Source of the DNA: Halobellus sp. LT62
GTDB lineage: Archaea; Halobacteriota; Halobacteria; Halobacteriales; Haloferacaceae
DNA: 64,000 bases
Direction: 5' to 3'
Assembly (NCBI RefSeq): GCF_037031285.1
Contig: NZ_JAYEZO010000001.1
Span: forward strand, 1,116,001-1,180,000
The notes under the pieces were generated by a model that ran no database searches, was not told where the DNA came from, and worked only from the letters and a program-made list of their open reading frames with translations. Shown piece after piece: positions 51,561 through 60,924 of the stretch. A program made the position numbers and the translations under genes. Position 1 is the stretch's first letter. Every line of letters begins with the position of its first letter.

Positions 51561-53222
51561 ATGTTACACTCTAAAGGCCCGCTCCTGACGATCGATGTCG
51601 GTTCGGAGGAAACAGCGGAAACACGGATCGACGACACCGCACAGACGTACATCGGTGGCAGGGGAATCGCCACCAAACTCGCTCACGACAGGGTGCCGTT
51701 CGACGCCGCCCCGTTGGGTCCGGAGAATCGGTTGATCTTCACCACCGGGCCGATGCAGACGTCGAATATGAGTTTCACTGGCCGGATGAACTGCACGGGT
51801 CTCTCTCCCCTGACTAACGGTCTCCTCTCGTCGAACGCGGGCGGGTTCCTGTCGCGGCACTTCGCCGCTACCGGATACAGCGCAGTCGAATTTACCGGCG
51901 TGAGCGACGAACTCGTGGCCGTTCACGTCTCCGACGACGGCGTCGAGTTCGAGGCGGTTCCTCACCTCGAAGATACTACGATACCCGAGACAGTGGCACA
52001 TCTGATGTCAGAACGGGATGTGGACACGGAGCAGACGGCAGTCATCGGTCCGGCCGGGGAGCAACAGGTCCGGTTCGCGTCGATTATGACGACGGAAGAG
52101 CGTGCGTTCGGCCGCGGTGGTCTAGGTGCCGTCCTCGGCTCGAAGAGGGTGAAGGCGATCACGTTCGGTGGTGATTCTCGACCCGATATTAATTTCCCCG
52201 CAGAGCAGATGAAGATCCACCGCGAGGCGGCGACCGACGACCACATTATGAAACAGCAGGGGACAGTTGCGGTGATGGATCTCGCCAACGAGATGAACGG
52301 CCTCCCGTCGTACTACTTTTCTCAACAGACGTTTGAGGGCGTAGAGGGAATCAACGGCGACGCCGTCGCCGAGAAAAAATACAAGAAGGGAACCTGCTCG
52401 GCGTGTGCGTTTGCGTGCAAGCTCCCGACGAGGGACGAGGGACGCGGCGTCGAAACCGAGGGCCCGGAGTTCGAGGTAGCAATGGCGTTCGGATCGAATG
52501 CTGGCGTCGACGATATCGTAGACGTGATGAAATCAAATCAACTGTGTGACGAGTTCGGCCTTGATGCGATCTCCACTGGCAACGTCATTGCGGCTTACCT
52601 CGCCGCCAACGATGAGTTCGGAAACCGGGAACTGATCTGGTCTCTCGTCGAGAAGATAGCCCGGCGTGAGGGCATCGGAGACACGCTCGCCGAGGGAATC
52701 GACCGAATTTACGACGACCTCGGCGTCGAGAATTGGTCGGTAAAGGGGATGGATTTTGCCGCCCACGAGGGGCGAATACTGCACGGACAGGGCCTCTCGT
52801 ACGCGGTCGCGAATCGGGGGGCAGATCATATGTACGCGACTTTTTACTCGATCGAGTACCCACTTGTTCCGCAGGAAGAGGCGGTCGCCCCCGAGGGAAC
52901 GGTCGGGAAGACGGATCGGCTCATCGAGCGCGAGAACTTGATGGCGTTGAACGACAGCGGCATCGTCTGCAAATTCTCCCGGGACTTTATGACGACCGAC
53001 CGGTACGAGATACTCTTCGATGCGGACTTCGCGCGACTGCTGGATGTCGGAGCACGAATCGTCACGCTGGAGCGACATTTCAACAACCAGCGTGGTTTCG
53101 ACAGGGAAAACGACAGACTGCCGTACGAAATCCCCGATTTTGAGGCGGCATTGGACGAATACTACGGGGCTCGGGGATGGCGTTCGGACGGCACCGTTCC
53201 GCAGCGTCGGGTCCCGCAATAA
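51561..53222 (+). CDS. Aldehyde:ferredoxin oxidoreductase family, tungsten enzyme
   Basis: A 553-residue AOR-family protein. AORs oxidise aldehydes to acids with a tungsten bis-pterin and one [4Fe-4S] cluster, passing electrons to ferredoxin. The N-terminal domain has YIGGRGIATKLAHDRVP, SNMSFTGRMNC and GRGGLGAVLGSKRVKAI (pterin phosphate binding). Cluster ligands are Cys279, Cys282 and Cys286 (CSACAFACK), and a fourth at Cys470 (GIVCKFSRD). EFGLDAISTGNVIAAYLA is the second pterin segment. At 553 residues it is slightly shorter than well-known AORs. It is transcribed alone and its neighbours suggest oxidation of an aldehyde made in sugar-acid breakdown. Confidence 0.9.
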   Translation: MLHSKGPLLTIDVGSEETAETRIDDTAQTYIGGRGIATKLAHDRVPFDAAPLGPENRLIFTTGPMQTSNMSFTGRMNCTGLSPLTNGLLSSNAGGFLSRHFAATGYSAVEFTGVSDELVAVHVSDDGVEFEAVPHLEDTTIPETVAHLMSERDVDTEQTAVIGPAGEQQVRFASIMTTEERAFGRGGLGAVLGSKRVKAITFGGDSRPDINFPAEQMKIHREAATDDHIMKQQGTVAVMDLANEMNGLPSYYFSQQTFEGVEGINGDAVAEKKYKKGTCSACAFACKLPTRDEGRGVETEGPEFEVAMAFGSNAGVDDIVDVMKSNQLCDEFGLDAISTGNVIAAYLAANDEFGNRELIWSLVEKIARREGIGDTLAEGIDRIYDDLGVENWSVKGMDFAAHEGRILHGQGLSYAVANRGADHMYATFYSIEYPLVPQEEAVAPEGTVGKTDRLIERENLMALNDSGIVCKFSRDFMTTDRYEILFDADFARLLDVGARIVTLERHFNNQRGFDRENDRLPYEIPDFEAALDEYYGARGWRSDGTVPQRRVPQ

Positions 53223-53320
53223 TAGGGGCAGAATTTCACAGTACTCTTCTAGAGATCACGTTGAAGCGACAGACTGCGACGGGTCCGAAGTACCGGCTCG
53301 GGGCGGCTCAGCGGTGGTGA

Positions 53321-54520
53321 TCAGCCGAATACCCCGGCGGCCTCCAGTTCGTTGATCTCCGCCTCCGAGTAGCCGAGCTCCCGGAACGTCTCCCGGTTGT
53401 GTTCCCCCAGTACCGGCGGCGGGACTCGAAAGCCGTTGTCGGCGTTCGCGAACTTCAGGGGATGTTCGATCACGGGAAGGGTACCGAGTTCCGGATGCTC
53501 GATTTCATCGAGCGTGCCTCGGGCATCGATCTGGGGGTTGTGCAGTGCCTCCTCGACCTCGAACACTGGCCCTGCGGGCACGCCGCCCTCTTCCGCGATA
53601 ATCTCGATCCAGTCCTCCGTCGGTCGGTCCTGCAGCGTGCGTTCGATTTCCGATTCCAATTCGTCGATGTGGGCGACGCGATCCGCGTTGGTCTCGAAGC
53701 GGTCGTCGTCACGGAGCTCTTGTCGGTCGATAGCGTCGCAGAGTTCCCCCCAAAGTTTCTCGTTGAGGATGCAGATGTTGATGTAGCCGTCCTCTGTCTC
53801 GAACGTCTGGTACGGCGCGAGGACGGGATCCTTCGTTCCCATCCGCTCGGGCGTCTCGCCAGCAAACACCTGTCCGGCTTGCTTGGTCAGCCACGGCAGC
53901 ACGGATTCGAGCATTCCGATGTCGATGTACTCGCCCGTACCGGTGGATTGCCGTCGGTACAAGGCCAACGTCACGCCGAAGGCGGCCCACATCGCAGTGA
54001 TGAGATCTGTGATCGGGAGCCCGACCTTTACCGGCTGCCCGTCCTCCTCTCCAGTGACGCTCATAATCCCGCTGAGCCCTTGGATGAGCAGGTCGTATCC
54101 GGTTCGCTCGCGCCACGGCCCGGTCTGACCGAACGCCGAGACCGCGAGATAGATGATCCCGTCGTTATGCTCCGCTATCGACTCGTAATCGACACCCAAG
54201 CGCTCTGCCACGCCCGGTCGGAAGTTCTGAATGAAGACATCCGCCTCGGCGATCAGCTCGTACAGCGCCTCCTTTCCACGCTGGTTTTTTAAATTGAGTT
54301 CGATGCTCCGTTTTCCGTAATTGACCGTCCAGTAGTATGGTGACTCCCCGTTGATGAAGGGCGGTCCCGAGTGTCGGATCGCATCTCCGTATCCCGGTTG
54401 TTCGACTTTGAGCACTTCGGCACCTTGGTTTGCGAGCATTGACGAGCAGAACCCGCCCGTCACGAACGTCGAGAGATCGACAACGGTCACACCGTCCAAT
54501 ATCGGGTCGTTTTCGAGCAT
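53321..54520 (-). CDS. Class III CoA-transferase (CaiB/BaiF family)
   Basis: A 399-residue enzyme that transfers CoA between carboxylic acids. It starts DPILDGVTVVDLSTFVTGGF, then GAEVLKVEQPGYGDAIRHSG, SIELNLKNQRGKEALYELI and VFIQNFRPGVAERLGVDYE, the usual family blocks; the active-site Asp probably lies in GLPITDLITAMWAAFG. The ATG at 54520 opens the conserved region, and the frame continues upstream for 61 codons without homology. It converges on the AOR gene (98 bases between stops) and diverges from MR3. Possible role: activation of a dehydrated or racemised acid to its CoA ester. Confidence 0.88.
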   Translation of the reverse strand: MLENDPILDGVTVVDLSTFVTGGFCSSMLANQGAEVLKVEQPGYGDAIRHSGPPFINGESPYYWTVNYGKRSIELNLKNQRGKEALYELIAEADVFIQNFRPGVAERLGVDYESIAEHNDGIIYLAVSAFGQTGPWRERTGYDLLIQGLSGIMSVTGEEDGQPVKVGLPITDLITAMWAAFGVTLALYRRQSTGTGEYIDIGMLESVLPWLTKQAGQVFAGETPERMGTKDPVLAPYQTFETEDGYINICILNEKLWGELCDAIDRQELRDDDRFETNADRVAHIDELESEIERTLQDRPTEDWIEIIAEEGGVPAGPVFEVEEALHNPQIDARGTLDEIEHPELGTLPVIEHPLKFANADNGFRVPPPVLGEHNRETFRELGYSEAEINELEAAGVFG

Positions 54521-54778
54521 ATGTTGGTTATGTGCGTCGCCCGGAAGTCCCACGTCGGGGAGTGTCGGAAGGCCCCACGATGTCGATACGGGGCCTGCTT
54601 CGGTGACCGGCTCCCCGTACTTCGGCGACGTCCCAACCCAAGGTTGGGAATATCTTTCAATAAAACTACCGACGAGGCCACCCACTGAAGTTGCCGAAGC
54701 CACCGTGTCGAGCGGTAAGTTCGGGGCGTGGGAACCATTGACGAAGGTTTATGGCCCCATCTTCCGTCAGTCGGATCT

Positions 54779-55942
54779 ATGCGGATTACAGAAGTCGAAG
54801 TAGACGAGTTTACGTACCTGCTCAACGATGTCGGGAACGTAGACGGCCACATCACGTACGATCCCGGGAGCGTCACGGAACCACGTGGCTTCGTGCTTAC
54901 GATCCGAACGGCGGACGGCACTGAAGGGCACTATCGCGGGTTTATGATGGTTCCACCGATGGTGACGCAGATCGAGATGAGCGCTGGACAACTCATCGGA
55001 CGAAGCCCCCTCGAACGAGAAGCGATCTGGCAGGACCTCTGGCAATCGCTTCGTCACACCGACCACTTTGGGGTCGGACCGATCGATATTGCACTGTGGG
55101 ACCTCGCCGGAAAACACTACGGAGAGAGCGTTTCTGCTCTTCTCGGGGGGTTCCGAGACTCGGTCCCAGCGTACGCGTCGACGAATATGGGTGACGAGAG
55201 CGAAGATGGCCTCAACAGTCCCGAGGGGTATGCGAATTTCGCCGAGGAATGTCGTGACAAAGGCTATCCTAGCTTCAAAATCCATCCGTTCGGCGATCCC
55301 GACCGTGACGTCGACGTGATCAGAGCCGTCGCTGAGGCCGTCGGTGATGAGATGGACCTGATGCTGGACCCGGCAGATGGGTATGAGACGTACGCCGACG
55401 CACTCAAAGTCGGACGCGTGTTGGACGAGTGCGAGTACTTCTGGTACGAGGACCCGACGCCGGCCTCCGGCCACAGTACCCACCTCTCAGCACGGTTGTC
55501 CGATCAACTGCAGACGCCGCTCGTTGGCGGCGAACACGTGCGGACTGGACCGACGGGAACTGCCGACCTCCTCGCGGAAAACACGTTCGAGTTCATCCGG
55601 GCCGACGGGCACTTGGACGGTGGCATTACTGGCGTGATGAAACTCGCCCACGTCGCAGAATCGTTCGGGGCTGATGTCGAACTACACGCAGGCGGCCCTG
55701 CGCACCTACATTGCATTAGCGCCATCCGGAATACGAACTACTTCGAGCACGCCCTCCTCCATCCGAAGGTCACTTGGAAAAACAACCAAGCGCTCGTTCA
55801 GGACGTCGAGATTCCGGACAGCAACGGGCGAGTGGCAGTCCCCGACGGAGACGGACTTGGAGTCGACATCGACTGGGACTTCGTCGGATCTCGACGAACG
55901 GGGCAGACACGCTTCGATTCGAACGGGATGGTGAAAGACTGA
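54779..55942 (+). CDS. Enolase-superfamily enzyme with KIH motif (MR3)
   Basis: A 387-residue MR/MLE enzyme. It starts RITEVEVDEFTYLLNDVGNV. Key segments: PSFKIHPFGD (Lys on strand 2 with His two residues later), LMLDPADGYETY (Asp ligand), FWYEDPTPAS (Glu), LVGGEHVRTGP (Glu), IRADGHLDGG (Asp) and ADVELHAGGPAHLH (His). The KxH set differs from MR2 (KxK) and MR1 (none), so these are not copies of one enzyme. The ATG at 54779 follows a divergent gap of 258 bases. Substrate unknown; close placement of the CoA-transferase and alcohol dehydrogenase suggests one pathway. Confidence 0.85.
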   Translation: MRITEVEVDEFTYLLNDVGNVDGHITYDPGSVTEPRGFVLTIRTADGTEGHYRGFMMVPPMVTQIEMSAGQLIGRSPLEREAIWQDLWQSLRHTDHFGVGPIDIALWDLAGKHYGESVSALLGGFRDSVPAYASTNMGDESEDGLNSPEGYANFAEECRDKGYPSFKIHPFGDPDRDVDVIRAVAEAVGDEMDLMLDPADGYETYADALKVGRVLDECEYFWYEDPTPASGHSTHLSARLSDQLQTPLVGGEHVRTGPTGTADLLAENTFEFIRADGHLDGGITGVMKLAHVAESFGADVELHAGGPAHLHCISAIRNTNYFEHALLHPKVTWKNNQALVQDVEIPDSNGRVAVPDGDGLGVDIDWDFVGSRRTGQTRFDSNGMVKD

Positions 55943-56095
55943 GACTGGCGGTTCGAACGTATTGCGACGAGGGTGACACCGATCAACCACGTTTTCGGGA
56001 AGCCGACTGCACGTCCACGAACCCGTTTCCGAAACCTCCGCCAAGAGGAAGCTATTTCTGGGGATACACAGATTACTCAGTCGGCGTAGACTACT

Positions 56096-57322
56096 ATGTT
56101 CGACCAAGAGACAGTCTGGGAATTCAATATGACGGACCGTGTGAAGTTCGGTAGTGGAGCCAGCCGCGAGCTCAGTGCCGAGGCAAAGCAGATCGGCGCT
56201 GAAACGGTGCTGTTCGTCACCGACGAAGGTGTCGTAGGAGCCGGTATCGTCGACTATCTGGCCGACCGATTCGGATCCAAACAGGTGATCGTGTACGACG
56301 ACGTCGAGCCGGATCCCAATATCGGGCTCTTCGAGGATGCACTCGAGTTCGCTGCACAGGTCGATCCTGACCTTATCATCGGTGTCGGGGGCGGAAGCTG
56401 CATCGATGTCGCAAAGACGACAAGCGTTGTCATAGAGCACGAGGGAGAACTCATCGATTACGTCGCGCCACCGACAGGCGGCGGAGAGCCGATTCGTCGC
56501 TCCGGCGTTCCGATGGTCGCCATCCCAACGACCGCAGGCACCGGGTCAGAGACATCCCCCGTGTCCGTGATTTCACTCCCGTCGAAGAACCTGAAGGTCG
56601 GCATCTCCTCGCAGTTTCAGTACCCCGATCTGGCTGTCATCGATCCTGAACTCACCGTAACGCTTCCATCGGGACCGACCGCGGCTTCCGGAATGGACGC
56701 GCTCTGTCACGCCATCGAGGCGTACACGACGCGCGGCTTCGGTTCGAAGGCGCGACCCGAAGATCCCGCGATGCGACCTGATTACGGCGGCCGAACGACA
56801 GTGACGGACGCGTTCGCCCTGAAGGCGATCGAACTTGTGTCGGGGAACCTCCGCCAAGCGGTCAACGTCGGCGAAGACCTCGACGCACGTCGGAATATGT
56901 CGCTCGCAAGCTTCCTCGCGGGCGTCGCATTCACCAACGCCGGACTCGGCGCGACCCACGCGCTCGCCCTTTCAGCCGCCGGCGAGTACGGCACCGGTCA
57001 CGGGGTCACAATCGCGACGCTTCTCCCCGAAGTGATGCGGTTTAACGCCGGAGCAGCGGCCGATCGATACGCCGACGTGTACGAGCGGCTCGCGTCTACG
57101 GAGGAGTCTCTACCGGCAGACCCGGCCGAAGGGGCGATCCGCGAAGTCACGGCGCTTGCCGACGACATTGGGATTCCCGAGGGACTCTCCGATCTCGGCG
57201 TCGAGTCCGAGTACCTCACGTCGTTGGCGGAGGGGACGATGCAGCTCGAACGATTGTTAGTCGGTAATCCGAGACGGCTTAGCGTCGAAGATGCGAAAGC
57301 AATACTCACGGACGCCTACTGA
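56096..57322 (+). CDS. Iron-containing alcohol dehydrogenase
   Basis: A 408-residue group III dehydrogenase. The NAD(P) part has LIIGVGGGSCIDVAKTTSVV and VPMVAIPTTAGTGSETSPVS. Metal ligands are expected at the Asp and His in AASGMDALCHAIEAY and the His residues in LGATHALALS and YGTGHGVTIATLLPEV. Overall layout is nearest to the maleylacetate reductase/hydroxyacid-oxoacid transhydrogenase side of the family. It lies 153 bases after MR3 on the same strand, probably one transcript with it or with its own promoter, and 15 bases from the convergent MR4 gene. Likely oxidises or reduces a hydroxyacid or aldehyde of the pathway. Confidence 0.9.
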   Translation: MFDQETVWEFNMTDRVKFGSGASRELSAEAKQIGAETVLFVTDEGVVGAGIVDYLADRFGSKQVIVYDDVEPDPNIGLFEDALEFAAQVDPDLIIGVGGGSCIDVAKTTSVVIEHEGELIDYVAPPTGGGEPIRRSGVPMVAIPTTAGTGSETSPVSVISLPSKNLKVGISSQFQYPDLAVIDPELTVTLPSGPTAASGMDALCHAIEAYTTRGFGSKARPEDPAMRPDYGGRTTVTDAFALKAIELVSGNLRQAVNVGEDLDARRNMSLASFLAGVAFTNAGLGATHALALSAAGEYGTGHGVTIATLLPEVMRFNAGAAADRYADVYERLASTEESLPADPAEGAIREVTALADDIGIPEGLSDLGVESEYLTSLAEGTMQLERLLVGNPRRLSVEDAKAILTDAY

Positions 57323-57337
57323 CCTCCGCAAACTGAT

Positions 57338-58501
57338 TCACCGAATCTCCTCTTCCCACCCGCCCTCAAAGTGGTGAATCGTTCGAATTGAATCGCCGTC
57401 GTCGAGTTCGTGTTCCGCGACGACGTCGGGATTCAGATCAACGCCGATGCCGGGACCGTTAGGAATCTGAAGGAACCCGTCCTCGATTACGACGGGCGTG
57501 TCGAAAAGGTCGTGCCGCCAGTCGACGCTGTAGTCCTCGAACACCTCCTGAATCATAAAGTTCGGCAGGGTCGAGTCGATATGCGCGTACACCGCTGTCA
57601 TAAGCGGACTCTGGGGGTTGTGCGGAGCGATGCTGACGTGTTCGGCCTCTGCGAGCGCGGCGATTTTCTTGCCCTCCGTGATGCCCCCTGCATTCGCGAG
57701 ATCCGGCTGGATCACGTCGACATCCGTCTGTGAGAGGATATCACGAAAGCCGAACTTCGCCATCGCCCGTTCACCGGTGGCGATGGGGACCGTAGACGTA
57801 GCTGCGACCTGACGAAGGGTGTCGAGATTATCCGGGGGCGTCGGCTCCTCAAACCACGACAGGTCGAAATCCTCGGTCTTATCCGCGATTTCGACAGCCG
57901 TTCCAGGGGTAAACCGACCGTGACCCTCCAGAAATAGATCGATGGAGGGTCCGACCGCCTCGCGCACTGCCCGGATGATTTCGATCGCGTGATTCATTTG
58001 CGCTCGAGTCATCCGTTGCCAAGAAGTCCCAAAGGGATCGAACTTCAGTGCGTCGTAGCCGTCGGCAATGACGTCTGCCGCGCCAGCTGCGAACTCCTCG
58101 GGACTGCAACGGTGCATATCGCACCACCCGTTCGCGTACGTCCGGAGCTCCTCGTGTACCTTCCCACCGAGGAGCTCATAGAGGGGCACGTCGAGGATTT
58201 TCCCCTTGATGTCCCAACAGGCGATATCCACCGCGCTAATCACGGAAGTGTTGATCAGGTTCTGTGCGAACCACTCGTCGCGATACATCGTCTGCCACAG
58301 TCGCTCCGTGTCGAACGGAGCGGCCCCGATGAAGTGATCCCGCATATTCTCTACGGCTGTCGCTACCGAGCGAGCTTTGCCGTGGACGGTTCCCTCGCCG
58401 ATACCGTGGACGCCGGCGTCCGTCTCGACACGCAGTAACACCCACGGTGTACTGGGCGATTCGATGATATACGTCTCAATGTCGGTTATCTGTACGTCCA
58501 T
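57338..58501 (-). CDS. Enolase-superfamily dehydratase, galactonate-dehydratase-like (MR4)
   Basis: A 387-residue MR/MLE enzyme. Start DVQITDIETYIIESPSTPWV. Segments: DALKFDPFGTSW on strand 2, LFLEGHGRFTPG (metal ligand and His), SWFEEPTPPDN, PIATGERAMAK, VIQPDLANAGGI and SIAPHNPQSPL. This is the DgoD-type layout, like MR1, but with KFD on strand 2 and a different first loop. The product should be a 2-keto-3-deoxy sugar acid if the substrate is an aldonate. It lies 110 bases downstream of MR5 on the same strand. Confidence 0.86.
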   Translation of the reverse strand: MDVQITDIETYIIESPSTPWVLLRVETDAGVHGIGEGTVHGKARSVATAVENMRDHFIGAAPFDTERLWQTMYRDEWFAQNLINTSVISAVDIACWDIKGKILDVPLYELLGGKVHEELRTYANGWCDMHRCSPEEFAAGAADVIADGYDALKFDPFGTSWQRMTRAQMNHAIEIIRAVREAVGPSIDLFLEGHGRFTPGTAVEIADKTEDFDLSWFEEPTPPDNLDTLRQVAATSTVPIATGERAMAKFGFRDILSQTDVDVIQPDLANAGGITEGKKIAALAEAEHVSIAPHNPQSPLMTAVYAHIDSTLPNFMIQEVFEDYSVDWRHDLFDTPVVIEDGFLQIPNGPGIGVDLNPDVVAEHELDDGDSIRTIHHFEGGWEEEIR

Positions 58502-58611
58502 ATCGCTACGTCTCTGGAGTGATCTCTTAATCGTTCCGGCGATAACCCGACGCGGATGCGATACGGCGACTGAGGAGATATGACGACGGGAGAAACGGCC
58601 TCGACGGTCGT

Positions 58612-59739
58612 CTACTTGTTCGGTGGGTACTCCTCGGCGAGTGATTCGTCGAGTTCGACTCCGAGCCCCGGACCAGACGGCGGATCGAACGTTCCGTCCT
58701 CGAACGTCGGCGCCCCCTCAACCAGTTCGCGATGGAACCCATTCCACTCCTCGATCCCCTCCTGAACGAGGAAGTTCGGCGTTGCGACGTCTAAGTGAAG
58801 CGCGGCCGCCCATTGGATCGGCCCGCAGTAAATCCACGGAGCGACCTGCGCGTAGTGTGTCTCGGCCATCCCGGCAACTTTCTTCGCACCGAGGAGCCCG
58901 AGGAATCCGATATTCGGCTGCACGACGTCGACGGCGTCCCGTTCAAGCAGTTCCGAAAACAGGTGGATCGACGTGATCCGTTCGCCCGTTGCGATGGGAA
59001 TATCGGTCGCAGCACCGACCGCCGCCATTTCGTCGATTCGTTCCGGCGGGACGGGCTCTTCCAACCACATCGGGTCGTATTGTTCGAGGCGGTGAGCGAA
59101 TCGGATCACACCGTCCGTAGTCAGTTGTCCATGCGTGCCGAGGATGATTTCACACTCGTTGCCGACGCGCGAACGGATCGACGCCACGACGTCCTCGGCG
59201 TAGTCCAGTTCCGTCGTCGAAACGGCGCGGTTCCCGGTAAACGGAGGTATCGGATCGAGCTTGACGGCAGTGAATCCCCGGTCGGCGTAGGATTCGACGG
59301 TGTCGGCCGCTTTGCTCGGTGACTCCGAGGGCTCCCACTCGTAATGGATATACGTATACGCGCGGAGGGATTCGTTGACGCACCCGCCGAGGAGGTTGTA
59401 GACCGGTTCACCGGCGGACTTCCCGAGGAGGTCCCAGCAAGCCATCTCGATGGCAGCGTACACCTGTGACTGCAACGGACCCGGAATGTTGAACCAATGG
59501 CTGTCTTGGTCTAACTCCTGTCTCAGTTGCTCGATATCGTGCGGATCTGTTCCACGGACGAACGGCGCCATATCCTCGACGAGTTGTTCGAGCGTTCTGA
59601 GCCGGTGTTCGGCCCACGGACACTCGCCGTAGCCGACTCGCCCGTCGCCGGTAGTGAGTTTCACGAACAGGAAGTTGTCGCCGCCACGGTGCGGCTCCGG
59701 TGTCCCGACTGCGATGGTCTCGATATCGCGAATCTTCAT
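58612..59739 (-). CDS. Enolase-superfamily dehydratase (MR5)
   Basis: A 375-residue MR/MLE enzyme. Start KIRDIETIAVGTPEPHRGGD. Segments: TAVKLDPIPPFTG on strand 2, EIILGTHGQLTT (the ligand position before His reads Gly-Thr, which is unusual), MWLEEPVPPERID, PIATGERITS, VVQPNIGFLGLL and APWIYCGPIQWA where MR1 and MR4 have a PHxPxSP loop. The catalytic His seems to be missing from that last loop, so the reaction may differ or the enzyme may use other residues. The ATG at 59739 begins the conserved part. It diverges from the glyoxylate-reductase-like gene. Confidence 0.82.
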   Translation of the reverse strand: MKIRDIETIAVGTPEPHRGGDNFLFVKLTTGDGRVGYGECPWAEHRLRTLEQLVEDMAPFVRGTDPHDIEQLRQELDQDSHWFNIPGPLQSQVYAAIEMACWDLLGKSAGEPVYNLLGGCVNESLRAYTYIHYEWEPSESPSKAADTVESYADRGFTAVKLDPIPPFTGNRAVSTTELDYAEDVVASIRSRVGNECEIILGTHGQLTTDGVIRFAHRLEQYDPMWLEEPVPPERIDEMAAVGAATDIPIATGERITSIHLFSELLERDAVDVVQPNIGFLGLLGAKKVAGMAETHYAQVAPWIYCGPIQWAAALHLDVATPNFLVQEGIEEWNGFHRELVEGAPTFEDGTFDPPSGPGLGVELDESLAEEYPPNK

Positions 59740-59802
59740 ATCCGATCTATTCAATGATTGGTACTTATCGTTATGGGTGTATCGCCGATCCGTCCCCCGT
59801 AA

Positions 59803-59809
59803 TTTATAA
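59803..59809 (+). promoter_or_regulatory. TATA box of the second hydroxyacid dehydrogenase gene
   Basis: TTTATAA lies 26-32 bases before the ATG at 59835, as in a leaderless haloarchaeal promoter. An ATG at 59818 is too close to it to be used, so the start at 59835 is preferred. Confidence 0.6.
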
Positions 59810-59834
59810 GAGTGGTATGAGAACCCGAATTACG

Positions 59835-60857
59835 ATGCCGAAGAATGAGGCTGTAGTGTATATTACACGAAAGATTCCAGATCCTGGAATTGAGATATTG
59901 GAGTCGGTTGCCGATGTCTATGTGAACGACTGCGGCCCGCAGAATCCCCCGTCGAAAACTGAGATCATCGAGGACGTCACTGAACTCGAGGCGGATGGGC
60001 TGTTGTGTATGCTTCCAGACGAAATCGATCGCGACGTACTCACGGCATCTCCAGACCTCGAAGTGGTGAGTACCCTCTCGGTCGGCTTCGACCACATCGA
60101 CCTCGAGGCGGCGAATGACTACGGAATCGCGGTCGGTCACACTCCCGGCGTCCTCTCGGAGACGTGTGCGGACCTTGTCTGGGCCTTGGTGCTAGCGACC
60201 GCTCGCCGGATCGTAGAAGGCTATCGGTTCGTCACGGACGGTGAGTGGAAAACTTGGGCACCGGAAGCGATCGTCGGACAGGATGTCTATGGGTCGACGC
60301 TTGGAATCATCGGGCTGGGAAAGATCGGGACAGCGGTCGCAAAGCGTGGTGCAGGTTTCGATATCGACGTGTGCTATACCGCGCGGTCGAGAAAACCCGA
60401 GCGCGAAGCTGAACTGGAGGAACTCGGCGTCGAGGTTACGCACGTGTCTCTGGATGAACTGCTTCGACGGAGCGATCTCGTCTCGGTGAACGTGCCGCTA
60501 ACGGACGAAACCGAGGGTCTGCTCGGTCGGCGTGAGTTCCAACAGATGGACGATGACGCCCTCCTCGTCAACACGTCTCGCGGAGAGGTCATCCAGACAG
60601 ACGCGTTGTATGAGGCCCTTGCCGCAGATGAGATCAGTCGCGTCTGTCTCGACGTCACTGACCCGGAACCGCTTCCACCGACGCACCGATTACTGGAGTT
60701 CGCACCGGATCGCCTCATCGTCACCCCCCACATTGGGAGTTCAAGCGTCCCGACGCGGAATAAAATGGCCGAGATGGCGGCTGAGAACATTGTCGCAAGA
60801 TTCCGTGATGAGCAGCTCCCAAACGCGGTGGTGAGTCCGCCCAACCCCGGGGTATAG
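59835..60857 (+). CDS. D-2-hydroxyacid dehydrogenase, glyoxylate/hydroxypyruvate reductase type
   Basis: A 340-residue enzyme of the GyaR type. It starts EAVVYITRKIPDPGIEILES and has STLSVGFDHIDLEAANDYGI, STLGIIGLGKIGTAVAKRGA (NAD(P) loop), Arg in VNTSRGEVIQ, Glu in DVTDPEPLPP and His in VTPHIGSSS. It probably interconverts glyoxylate or hydroxypyruvate with glycolate or D-glycerate, or acts on a related 2-oxoacid. It is divergent from MR5 and MR4 and lies just before the IclR regulator on the same strand. Confidence 0.9.
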   Translation: MPKNEAVVYITRKIPDPGIEILESVADVYVNDCGPQNPPSKTEIIEDVTELEADGLLCMLPDEIDRDVLTASPDLEVVSTLSVGFDHIDLEAANDYGIAVGHTPGVLSETCADLVWALVLATARRIVEGYRFVTDGEWKTWAPEAIVGQDVYGSTLGIIGLGKIGTAVAKRGAGFDIDVCYTARSRKPEREAELEELGVEVTHVSLDELLRRSDLVSVNVPLTDETEGLLGRREFQQMDDDALLVNTSRGEVIQTDALYEALAADEISRVCLDVTDPEPLPPTHRLLEFAPDRLIVTPHIGSSSVPTRNKMAEMAAENIVARFRDEQLPNAVVSPPNPGV

Positions 60858-60924
60858 ACCTCGAGTCATCGTTTCGGCGGATAATGGCCGATCGCGATTT
60901 CTGACGGTGCCCCTCCCGATCGTA

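Noticed and set aside
40742-59739. The five MR/MLE genes as recent tandem copies of one gene.
   Set aside because: Their strand-2 and final-loop motifs differ and they lie on both strands with other genes between, so they are old paralogues or were gathered separately.
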